Origin: Ambrosia x helenae
Lineage: Eukaryota > Streptophyta > Magnoliopsida > Asterales > Asteraceae
Direction of reading: 5' to 3'
DNA: 64,000 nt
Assembly: GCA_030844895.1 (NCBI GenBank)
Contig: CM061230.1
Coordinates: 5,186,705 to 5,250,704 of the forward strand
Numbering within the stretch: position 1 is the first letter of the stretch; the number at the start of each line of letters is the position of its first letter. Position numbers and translations under genes: made by a program. Positions 54,980 to 64,000 of this stretch are shown one piece after another. The notes under the pieces were generated by a model. The model saw only the letters and a program-made list of their open reading frames with translations, was not told where the DNA came from and searched no databases.

Positions 54980-57016
54980 TAACCTCTGTAAACACGTTTT
55001 TGCAATAAAACCATCATTTCCAAGCCAAAGCAACCTTTAAATCCTCAAGCTAGTGAAGATTTAAGATGAGTGGTTTATCCAAATCATTTTTCAAACATTT
55101 TTATGATGTTATTATGAACCCAAGATGTCTAGATCTGAACTTTGTATGTTTTCATCAATAAAATCCTTTGAAAAACCTTTCCAAGATAGATCTAAACATT
55201 ACCTATGGATTTCTAATGAAAATGCAAACTTTGAATGATGTTGGTGATCAAATGAATGGGGTTTCTTGTATGTTTGTTGTTAGAATGACTCTAAGATGTT
55301 GTTATGATGATTATCTAGGTGTCAGGAACATGATTGAATCTATGTTTGAGTTGTTATGTGGTTTTATGAGTTTTGACCCGTTTGAAGATTTTAGTATGAT
55401 CTAGAATTTAATATGATAATATGATAATATGATTCTTGTAACTTGTTAGGGTTTATGTTAGAACGATGATACTGAAGCTTGATGATTATGTGATTAAATC
55501 AGGTTATTTGCAATTTAGGGAAACTTTTGCATGCATTAATGTGATATAACCATAATATTAACCATTTTGGGAAAAACTTGCAATTTGCGTGTAAAACGGG
55601 GTGTTAATTGGTGCATAATGATGGGTTAGGTTAGATATTGATTGCGTATTGATTGGTGGTGTTCCAATAAGTTTCGGATCTGATTTGGAGGGTTTCGCTC
55701 GTCGAAAGGGTTACCTGTCGGGGGCGAGTAACTAGCCAGTCGTGTGTTTTGAAATCCAGACGTGTGTTTTGAAGCCAGTCGTGTGTTTTGGATGCCAACC
55801 GTGTGTTTTAGAGCCAATGGTGTGTTTTGGAACCCAGTATCGTGTTTTGACATCCAGTAACGTATTTGAAACCCGATAGCATGTTTGAAACCCAGTGGCG
55901 CGTTTTGTGACTCATACGTTTATTACATGATCTATATGCTAAGTTTTGGGATCTATTTGTTATATGAGGTACATATCTACGTGTTATTGTCTATGAACTT
56001 ATACTTAACTGATAAACGGATATAACGGGTCACCAACGGGATGTCGGGTCTTGTGTGGTCGTGTCAAACATCAAAACACTTTTTCAATCATACACAATCA
56101 TGGTTTGGACAACTGAGTGTTAATTGCCAACATGTTATTGGTCAACACACGTATAGACGTCTTATGATAGGTCTCCAGTAATTGGGACTATCATCACACA
56201 GTCGGTTTATTTATACTAGAAGACGTAACCTATGGTGAGTTTCACGACCCCACTCCTTACATACCTTCTCATGGGAGAGAAACATGCTACACACTCGGTT
56301 TTACTTAAAGATCATTTGTTTACTTTGTGACTAATCTAAATCCCAAGGAAACCACTAATATGAGAATATAGCTGGGAAAATGTGGATAGATCTATTGGGC
56401 CTGACAAACCCCACTGGGTCAACTGGAGGTTGGACGGGTGTGTATTGTCTTAAACACACAAGGCTTACCGGGGATAACGGTAATCCGAAGGGTTATTGAG
56501 CAACAACACAGTCAACAATTGTTTCAATCACAATAGAAGCATACTTAACGTCTAGCTAACGTTCGATAAAATAGTAAAACCGACTAGATATTTCACACAT
56601 GTGTTTGTTTATATTGAAAACATGCAAACTTACCAGCATTATTATGTTGACACACATTAGCATGTTTTCTCAAGTCGCTGAGATAGCAGCACTGGGTTAG
56701 GATGCACTGGAGTCCACGACATCCGTCTATCTTTTGCATTGTTTAATTTACAATCTTTAAATTGTTTTGAAAAACTGTTTGCATTTGGAGTTGGGTTGTA
56801 AAACTTAATTATGCTTTCGCTAAACTTTTGAATTGCATGGTTGTTTTACTCGTATGGTTGTCGTTTATTGTGACTGTTGAATTAAATCCTAGTGTGTCAC
56901 GCGCCTTGCAGTAAAACCCCGCAAGTGGAAATTCAGGGTGTGACAGATTGGTATAAAATCCAATGGCTATAGTGAACTAGGACTGCATGCAGGGCATGGT
57001 CTATAGCTAAGTCTCG
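54980..57016 (+). repeat. Gypsy LTR A, right part, with PBS and leader stub
   Basis: LTR A resumes after the target duplication and ends ATTCAGGGTGTGACA at 56945; total length without B is about 2.5 kb, close to its relatives. Word block 2 (decaying 22-bp units of CCAGTCGTGTGTTTTG) is at 55690-55915. Candidate leader intron 56235-56674. The PBS is decayed (TGGTATAAAATCC, 56949-56961) and about 55 bp of leader homologous to C (CTAGGACTGCATG) follow. At 57017 A stops abruptly and TBL-c begins. Confidence 0.8.
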
Positions 57017-57419
57017 CACATCATCACGCGGGTGATTATAGAATTGTTGGAATCAATGCCATTGAAAAACATGCTAGACATTAGGTTGATGCAGATATAC
57101 TCATCGTTAATTCCTATCATTGGTGGAGAGTACCGATAGTGAAGCGCTTGTAAGTTTAAAACAAAATTAATGTTAGATGTTTGTTTCAATATCTTAGCAA
57201 ATCAACATGCATGCTAATTAGTTAGGTTTATATTGTCATTGTACGTACTAGGAAGAGTGGTGGAGCTTCATTAGATGACTCCAATCAAGAGTATGAAGAA
57301 GTTGATAGTCACCGTGCCTATAACATGGGTCTCAAAGCATGGTCCAATTGGGCACATACCCATATTGATCCTTCCAAAAGTAAGTTGTTTTTCATGGGTG
57401 TTACAGCAACTCATTGGAG
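57017..57419 (+). pseudogene. TBL-c: two-exon TBL fragment
   Basis: The second half of exon 3 (57017-57149) and a complete exon 4 (57252-57419, 168 bp, same as in TBL-b) with the intron between them, all very similar to TBL-b 21703-22104. A TAG at 57082-57084 replaces the conserved Trp in H-W-V-D-A-D. Exons 1, 2 and 5 and both catalytic motifs are missing. The left edge coincides with the end of retroelement A at a shared CACATCATC-like stretch. It cannot encode an enzyme. Confidence 0.88.
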
Positions 57420-57519
57420 GTAAGAAACAACAAAACATTCATCGCTATTGCCTTTGGTATAATGAATCCTTGACCGTTCGATCTACAAACCAATCAACAC
57501 TTCTCCTTTGTTAGGTGCG

Positions 57520-57595
57520 GATCAGAGTTTTAGCGGCGACACTTTGGCGGGTCGCGCTATTGGTGTCGCCGCTAATGCTCATCTTTCTTGTAGTG
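57520..57595 (-). mobile_element. CACTA (En/Spm) terminus
   Basis: The minus strand from 57595 reads CACTACAAGAAAGATGAGC, the standard CACTA terminal repeat. TTAGCGGCGACACC and its inverse TGTCGCCGCTAA (subterminal repeat type) follow. The partner terminus and transposase are absent, so only an end fragment remains. Confidence 0.75.
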
Positions 57596-58358
57596 ATGGT
57601 CTTCTGTGGAAAAGGACCTTGATCTGAACTGTTCTAATTTCTAAAGGGACTGGGCTCGGGTTACTGCAAAGCAGAACACCGTTAGGACTCACCACGGGAA
57701 TAGGGGTATCCCTGTGACCACCCTTTGGAATGAGAATAAATATTGCTTTAGAGAGAAAGTGATTAAATTGAGAATGAGAATGCCCTATTGGGGTTACCTG
57801 GTCCTCCTTATATAGTTATCATGGCCTCCTGAAGATAATCATTGGACGCTTTGTATTCATAATATGAAACTCACCTGATATCAAGGAGATAAGCCTCACC
57901 TTTTATGAATCCTTCGTAAAAGGTGCAAAGGTTGTTGGGATATGATAAAAGAGTTGACTTATTAATAAGTGTGTTACCTTATCGCTTAGTATTCGAATCA
58001 TGTGGACTGGGTTGTTTTACCTTATGGTGTAGGCTGGTTTAGTTCGACCGGACCATACCTCGTCACAATCCATATAAAAATTGCCTATGAAAATTTCAAA
58101 CTTCCACCACTAAGTCACAAAACGGTAGGGACCAGAGCACCTCTGACCCTCACTGACCTTCGCCATTGGTTCGATGAATGATTTTGTTTTCAAACAATAG
58201 TTTAGTTTCTGAAAATAGTATCTGTATTTTGTGGAAAAAAAATGTGTTTTATATTAAATAGACTGAAAATGCCAAATTGATGACTTGGTTGAAAAATGAT
58301 TTGAATGGCCTTTCCTTAGCACTCACTAATTGATCTATCCTTGTTTTCACTATTAAAG
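57596..58358. other. Intergenic, nothing recognised
   Basis: TATATAG boxes (about 57810) and CTCACCACGGG-type sequence suggest an old LTR, but no termini can be paired. No coding frame. Confidence 0.4.
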
Positions 58359-59364
58359 TTATACCATAGGAAGATTGCCCAGCTTTAAGTTGGTAAAAAG
58401 AATGATCTGAATGACCTTTCCTTTTGCAGCCGCCTCATTATTGTGTTTAAGCCACATAAACGTCATTGCTTGAGCTTCATTAAAGATCTTTTCGTTTTGA
58501 CATCCTTTTCTACGATTTCGCGCCTTCCTTATTGCGCAACATGTTACCATGGCCACCATTTGAATGTTATGTGCCCATGTTCATTCCATGCAATATCAAA
58601 ACCATGCAAGTCAACACTTGAGCCAACCACAATTCTCCAACGGATTGTATGTTTGAATTGTGGACTTTTTCAATTATGTGCTAAAATAAAGGAAGAGATG
58701 GTCTTACCACTTTCCATGTCTTGAGTAAAATTAGGATCTAGATTTTAGTTTACGTTTTATTGTAACTCGATATATATCGGGCTCTTGAAGTTTTAGTATT
58801 ATGCATATAAGTTATGATCTATTCTCCTTGCTATTTTCTATTTTGTATTCCCTCTATTTTCTTGTTTATTAACACGAGACAATTGATCCACAACAGTGGT
58901 ATCAGAGCGGCCTTGATCTACTCCTATGGACGCTCGTGAATGGAATGTTTCAATGGCTCGAATCGAGTCGACGCTTTTTGAGATAAGAGATCTTCTCATA
59001 AGTGAGTCCCGAAGATGGGCAACCTACGCCACCATTTTCTCTACACCACTTGCTAGTTATGATCTATTCTCATTTCTATTTTCTATATATTCCCTGTTCC
59101 CTTTATTTTCTTGTTTATTAACACAAGACAATTAATCCACAACATTGAACCATTAATTTTTCTCTTTCCCATCGGAGCCGTCAAGCAGTTTTGTAAAGAA
59201 AAAAGATCCTGGACGTTATTAATGGCAACTAGGGGAATATTACACCACGTACATACCTTGTTCCAGATTACCCAAACAATTGCGCAAGATGCAAATAAAT
59301 GATCAGCAACCTCATCACTTGCTGCATAGAATCTGCAAATAGGAGGGCTGTGTTCAAAGAACAC
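58359..59364 (-). pseudogene. LINE ORF2 zinc-binding/C-terminal fragment, split by a mini LTR element
   Basis: The minus strand at 59364-59150 shows the reverse-transcriptase zinc-binding pattern (A-D-H-L-F-A-S-C, then W-N-K-V-C-T-W-C and V-Q-D-L-F-S-L). The downstream part (A-R-N-R-R, then A-M-T-F-M-W-L-K) is at 58559-58359. The 580-bp LTR element at 58565-59144 sits between, with TTGAA on each side. The two parts are not in one frame by my reading. No RT core or endonuclease is present. Confidence 0.6.
58565..59144 (+). mobile_element. Miniature, internally deleted LTR retrotransposon
   Basis: It starts TGTTATGTGCCC and ends ATCCACAACA, with target duplication TTGAA (58560-58564 and 59145-59149). 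The 5' LTR is 331 bp (58565-58895). TGGTATCAGAGC (58897-58908) is an intact tRNA-iMet primer site. A gag start (ATG at 58927) runs about 45 codons, then the sequence jumps into the last about 90 bp of a second LTR (59054-59144), which matches 58805-58895. It is TRIM-sized, but the partial 3' LTR points to a deletion after or during insertion. Confidence 0.82.
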
Positions 59365-59487
59365 TAAGTTTGGTTGACTTTTTAAAAGTCAATGAAACTC
59401 ATACAGGAGCACGCAAATGAAAAACCTAAAGCACATAGACGAATAAATGTTAATCCCCAAACTAAAAGTATTCATTCTAGTGCCTCT

Positions 59488-60192
59488 TAGCGCTGTACAC
59501 GAGCCGAGCCGAGCTAGGATGAGCTCGAGCTCGAAATTAATATATCGAGCTAGCTCGGCTCGGCTCGTTTTTCTGGTCGAGCTAAAAAGTCGAGCTCGAG
59601 CTCGGCTCGTAAATGTTCGAGCCGAGCTCGAGCCAGCTCGTTATCCAAAAGGGAGTGGCGGCGCAACTTGTTGCCCGCTTACCAGCCGTCCACTTGTAAT
59701 GTGTTTGTGGGTTTATCGTTTGAATTATATTTTTTTATGTTTTTTTTTTATTTTTTTACAAAGATTTATAAAATAAAAAACAAAAAAAATAAATAAAATT
59801 ACATATATACATGTATATTTTTTATTTTTCTAAGTTAGGGTTTGTTGGATTATGAAGAGGTAAGATAGATAGGTAGTATGAGTGGGACTTTCAAAATTTA
59901 AATTTTAGAAATGGGTTTTGAGCCAAAATATATTACTTTCATCTATATATTAATTACACATACACAAGCCTGAGTCGAGCCATATGTCGAGCCATCGAGC
60001 CGAGCCACGAGTCGAGCCACCGAGCCAAGCCACGAGCCGAGCCATGAGCTGAACACCCTGGCTCGAGCTCGGCTCGATTACAAAACGAGCCAGCTCGACT
60101 CGGCTCGAAAACAAAACGAGCCTTTTGAGCGAGCTTTTTTGAGCTATTTTCGAGCGAGTTTCGAACGAGCCACGAGCTTTTTGTACACCCCT
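59488..60192. mobile_element. GAGC-word foldback element, 9-bp TSD
   Basis: It starts TAGCGCTGTACACGAGCC and ends GCTTTTTGTACACCCCT, with AGTGCCTCT on both sides (59479-59487 and 60193-60201). The arms consist of GAGCCGAGC, GAGCTCGAGC and TCGGCTCG words; the middle 59700-59960 is AT-rich. Same architecture as 26816-27505. Confidence 0.75.
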
Positions 60193-60202
60193 AGTGCCTC
60201 TT

Positions 60203-60644
60203 TAGAGAATAAGCGTGATTATGAATTGACTTGATATTAGATGTGTGTCTCTATATGAAATGAGAGGTTGACTTAGCTAAGAAATTCATAACAAAAGTTG
60301 ATAAATTTCACATGTGATTTTTAAAATTGGGATCAATGAAGCCTCATTTAAACGTACAAAACGGTCAAGATCAGGGACTTCAAAGAACAACGCAGACCAT
60401 GAGAAGATAATTTTGTGCTTTTCTGGAGGCAATCAAGATAAGAGTGGCTTGAGGTTTAAATTAATGCAAACCCATTATTTCATATATACGACCATTAAAT
60501 TGAAACGGAAAATAAAATGACACCACATCGTAGAGATAAGCTTATCTACAAGACGCTGATTTGCATCTTCATGTTATACTCAATGTGTTTTCTTGTGTAT
60601 AGCTGCTTTATGTGAGAGAGAGAACGATTGGATTGGCCGGGAAG
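60203..60644. other. 5' flank of TBL-d
   Basis: No coding content. ACTCAATGTGTTTTCTTG and CTTTATGTGAGAGAG (60570-60622) match the leader of TBL-b, supporting a common duplicated unit. Confidence 0.55.
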
Positions 60645-61185
60645 ATGAATTATTCAGTCGGATTATGTAGCATGCAGACAATGATCCATTGTAGCTTAGT
60701 AATCTTCTTCCTTGGAGGATTAGCTACCATGGGCTTTTATAGAAACAGTATACAAGAAGTTGCTAGTCATGACATTACTGTGACTCTTACAAATACAGTT
60801 ACAAATAAGAATGTTGATACACGAGTTATTGATCATCAAGAAGTTGCAAGTCATAACATTACTGTCACTCTTACAAATAAGAATGTGGATACACGAGTTT
60901 TTGATCATCAAGAAAAGTTAAGGAGCCCACAATGTCCTTAACAAGCACCTGTGATTTGTTCTCCGGTAGATGGGTATATGATAACACGAGTCGTTATCCT
61001 TTGTATAAAGAACGCAAGTGCCCTTTTCTCCATAACAGTTTTGCTTGCCAAACTTATGGCAGAAAGGATTCTAAGTATCAGCATTGGAGGTGGCAACCCC
61101 ATGGCTGCGAATTCCCTAGGTCTCTCTCTCTCTCTTTAAAATTTGAATGATCCAATAATGTGGTGGTTGGAGTTGATTACTATAA

Positions 61186-62328
61186 GGGGGACGGGGCACC
61201 ACCAAAAATGGTCACTGGTACCCCACTACTAGCACGGTAACACCGTCACCATCAGTGCTGGTAGGGGTCCTGTAAACCGCTTCCTGGTTCTTTATAACGG
61301 GCTGGTAAAGTGGTTTTTTATTTTGATTTAAAATAATAATCTTAACCGTTTGTTTAATATTGTTTTATCATGTTAACCTTTTGTTTTAATATTGACTTAT
61401 TTTAACCGTTTGTTTTAATATTGTATAAATTTAATTAAAGCATAAAACATAAAGAAGAACATAAAAACATAATTTCATTAATATTTAAAAATAAAATTAA
61501 AATACATTAAAACAAAGAAAAATAAACTTAAGGCTGGCGCAACAATTGTCATGCTTCAACATGGTCGAAAATGTTGTTGTATCGAGCCTCATAGTCCACA
61601 TGAGTGAACTCGATAGCCAACTTTTGATTGAGGTCCGGATCCTCTCTCATCGTGCGCTCCTAGAGGGTGGTCCACCGATCACACTTAATGTTGAGAACGA
61701 CCCACTTCAATTGGATGTTTGCGATGGTCCTGTTGTTGGTACCAACATGCTGGTTGAAGTCGCTCAACACGCGGGCCCAGAACCCCTTCGGGGGGTAGGC
61801 CGAGCCCGAGACCCTTGAGAGTTGTTGTATGGTCGGGTTGTTTATGGCGTCTTTGTAGCACACCACCAACGTCATCTCTTGTTCCTCGATCCAGTGACTC
61901 ATCTTTGTGGGTGTTTGTTTTTATAAACCGTGGTAAATTATGAGTTTTAACCCCACGGTTTAATGTATTTATATACAAAACTTTGAAACGGTTTCACTGT
62001 TAATAGTCAATTTTACTGACCGTTTTAGGTGAATTCAATTCAATCGACGGTTTCTAAGAATTCACAATTTAATTTTACTGACCGTTTGGTGGGACGGTTG
62101 TAATAGTATGAAATTAAATATTATTAACCGATTTAAAACTTTAAAACCGTGTGAAATTTAAAAAACAAAAAAAGTTTAGATATTTAAATGAAAATAAATA
62201 AAACAATCAGTGGAGTGCTACCTCCAAAAAAGTGTTTCGGTGAAGTAAATCAGTGAAGTGATGTGGCAATGCAAGATTGGTCAAAATCAGTGAAAGAAAA
62301 ATTTAATCATGGGAGTGCCCCTCCCTCG
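61186..62328 (-). mobile_element. PIF/Harbinger derivative in TBL-d intron 1
   Basis: It starts GGGGGACGGGGCACCACC and ends GGGAGTGCCCCTCCCTCG, imperfect inverted repeats, with TAA on each side (61183-61185 and 62329-62331). It carries an ORF1 remnant but no transposase. Without it intron 1 would be about 350 bp. Confidence 0.72.
61549..61902 (-). pseudogene. Harbinger ORF1 (MYB/SANT-like), one stop
   Basis: ATG at 61902, then W-I-E-E-Q-E-M-T-L-V, G-F-W-A-R-V-L-S-D-F-N and R-T-I-A-N-I-Q-L-K-W, the trihelix/MYB-like DNA-binding pattern of Harbinger ORF1. A TAG at about 61660-61662 interrupts the frame, which then continues to TGA at 61549-61551, 117 codons in all. It is a different subtype from the remnant at 30068-30417. 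Confidence 0.68.
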
Positions 62329-63338
62329 TAACTATTCATATGCTTAATGGCTTAGATACATCAAATAAACAGTTTTGTGACCAAAGGGTGGTAGTTGTAT
62401 TAAGGTAGGTGTGTAGTAAAGGTGTTTATCCCTAGTGGAATTACGAATAGTTTAATCACTCTGTGAGTTAGCTGATTTTTTTTAATATTTATGTTTTTAT
62501 ATCAGGGAGTGGGAATTTAAACTACTTATTATAAAAATGATAAACCAAATTACTTAAAATTGCTAGTTGTTATTACTATATATATATTTGATTTCCTAAT
62601 GATTGACCGGTGTAGGTTTGCTGGGAAAGAAATAATAGAGAGATTAAAAGGTAAAAGGCTATTGTTTGTGGGGGATTCGTTGAACAGAAATCAATGGAAT
62701 TCGATGATTTGCATACTCGATTCATTAATCCCAGGGGTCAAGACGATTGGTGGAGGTCTCAATGGTTTCTTGCGCACTTTCAAGGCCAATGTAAGTCCTA
62801 CATGCATATTAGCAAAAGCATGCTTAAATCTTTAACATATGCAATATGCAAGTAACATAATGCTAAAACTACACAGGACTACAATATCTCGGTTGATTTC
62901 TATTGGGCGCCATTGCTAGTGGAATCTAACGGCGATAATCCAACAAACCATCACACGGATTTCAGAATCGTTGGCATTAAAGCCATTGAAAAACATGCCA
63001 AACATTGGGTTGATGCTGATATACTCATCTTTAATTCTTATAATTGGTGGAGATCACCGGTAGTTAAGCTCATGTAAGTTCAAAACAAAATTAATATTGC
63101 ATGTTTGTTTAAGTGTTTTAGCATATCAACATTTTAATCAATCAGGGTTTTTCTTTTATTATCTTACTAGAAAGAATGGTGAATCTTTGTTGGATGACCC
63201 CAATCAAGAGTATGAAGAAGTTAATAGTCTTCATGCCTACAAGATGGGTCTCAAAACGTGGTCTAATTGGGCACATACTCATATTGATCCTTCGAAAACC
63301 AAGTTATTTTTTATGGGTGCTACAGCAACTCATTTCAG

Positions 63339-64000
63339 GTAAGAAACTGTGGGTTTTAGTATTTTGAATGATTTTGATATTTTCCTGAATGACATAGAGT
63401 CATTTTTAAATTAAAGTATAATGTAGGTACATGAAATCAATAATCGGATAAGACAAAACGTGTATATCAATAATTGAATAGGAAAAACAACATATATAAA
63501 AAGCATATGAACTTTTTAAGAAAATTCGTGTGTTTGATATATCTAAATAAATCCAGATCATTCCCTTATATATGGTCGAATTTAATCTACTAACCTGGTA
63601 ACATATAGCAACTCTTTATAAAAGAGTGCAACAGATGTTTGTTATAAATGCACAGATCATTAGAATATCAATGCACAACTTCATCACTATCGTTGATGGT
63701 CATTTGTCATAGCTCCAAGGTCACGTTACAAACTCATGTCGGATACATACCCAATATGCAAATGATGATCAATTACCCTTAAGGAGCAGATAATTGATGG
63801 TCAGTGCCACCTAAAATCGGTTTCCACTGATCTTAGCCACCACTAACTAACCATCATTTTCCACACAAATTTTACACTTGGTTGGCAAATTTGAGGCATT
63901 TACAATGAAAAGTCTTTAAAGTAAAATAAAAAACTTTCCCCATATATGGGCACAACTCGCTGAACGGGTAATGTGTCTTTCAGCAAGTCACCCACCATAG
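63339..64000. other. Start of TBL-d intron 4
   Basis: The donor GTAAGAAAC at 63339 is identical to that of TBL-b and TBL-c. No exon 5 appears before the window ends. AT-rich, with no repeats that I can define. Confidence 0.6.

Larger units (their letters stand above)
60645..63338 (+). pseudogene. TBL-d: TBL paralogue with exon-1 frameshift, 3' end outside
   Basis: Exons 60645-61119, 62616-62790, 62877-63073 and 63171-63338 match TBL-b exons 1-4, with the same borders and phases (exon 3 is one codon shorter). Exon 5 with D-x-x-H must lie beyond the window. The signal anchor (I-H-C-S-L-V-I-F-F-L-G-G) and G-D-S-L-N-R are present. In exon 1 one base is missing near 60925 compared with TBL-b, so the anchor and stem are out of frame with the PMR5 N domain; a start at 60932 would restore the domain but lose the membrane anchor. 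The stem also contains an internal duplication (two copies of E-V-A-S-H-x-I-T-V-T-L). Intron 1 holds a Harbinger derivative. If the missing base is an assembly error the gene could be functional. Confidence 0.8.

Noticed and set aside
59447..59776. 109-codon Arg/Ser/Glu-rich frame
   Set aside because: It is coded by GAGC words of the foldback element at 59488-60192.

Overview
This is a plant nuclear window, most likely a eudicot. Evidence: spliced genes of the plant-only TRICHOME BIREFRINGENCE-LIKE (TBL) family, nested Ty1/copia and Ty3/gypsy LTR retrotransposons, many MITEs, Helitrons, SINEs, LINEs and an AT-rich background. An Asteraceae-like source is my impression only; no sequence here proves it.

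Host genes. The only host genes I can support belong to one TBL cluster. TBL-a lies on the minus strand at the left edge and runs out of the window. TBL-b (20205-23912, plus) is intact with five exons and 431 codons. TBL-c (57017-57419) is a two-exon fragment. TBL-d (60645-63338, plus) runs out at the right edge and carries an exon-1 frameshift. TBL-b, -c and -d are close paralogues that share exon borders and intron sequence. TBL proteins are Golgi O-acetyltransferases acting on cell-wall polysaccharides.

Transposon layout, left to right. 1.7-4.1 kb: a PIF/Harbinger MITE with a CCACCA expansion, a MULE-like MITE and a complete non-autonomous Helitron. 4.9-6.5 kb: a LINE fragment and a dead Harbinger transposase. 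6.8-17.6 kb: a rearranged copia locus with a solo LTR, a displaced RT/RNase H tail and a full element, the last interrupted by two solo LTRs of other families. 18.8-19.75 kb: a decayed copia 3' end with another solo LTR inside it. 24-37 kb: MITEs, SINEs, GAGC- and GGGTCG-rich foldback elements, a young LINE and a Helitron. 37.6-57 kb: a three-level nest, with gypsy LTR A split by non-autonomous element B (38100-54974), which is split by coding element C (39663-50312). B and C have exact 5-bp target duplications. 57-60.2 kb: a CACTA terminus, a LINE fragment split by a miniature LTR element, and another foldback element.

Most unusual observations. (1) Three homologous gypsy LTRs (9775, A at 37565, C at 39663) carry, at matching positions, two blocks built from short self-complementary words. 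The word differs from LTR to LTR but is the same in both blocks of one LTR; block 1 ends just before the TATA box and block 2 lies in the transcribed leader. (2) A family of foldback elements with TAGGG...CCCT-like ends and 9-bp target duplications has interiors built from other short words. (3) All four LTR types carry GT-AG leader-intron signals at equivalent places, and the gag of C seems to need an 82-bp intron. (4) The copia locus has a junction with a filler copied from about 100 bp away in the same gene.

All coordinates were read by eye. Splice sites, family names and lineage labels are calls from motifs, not database results.
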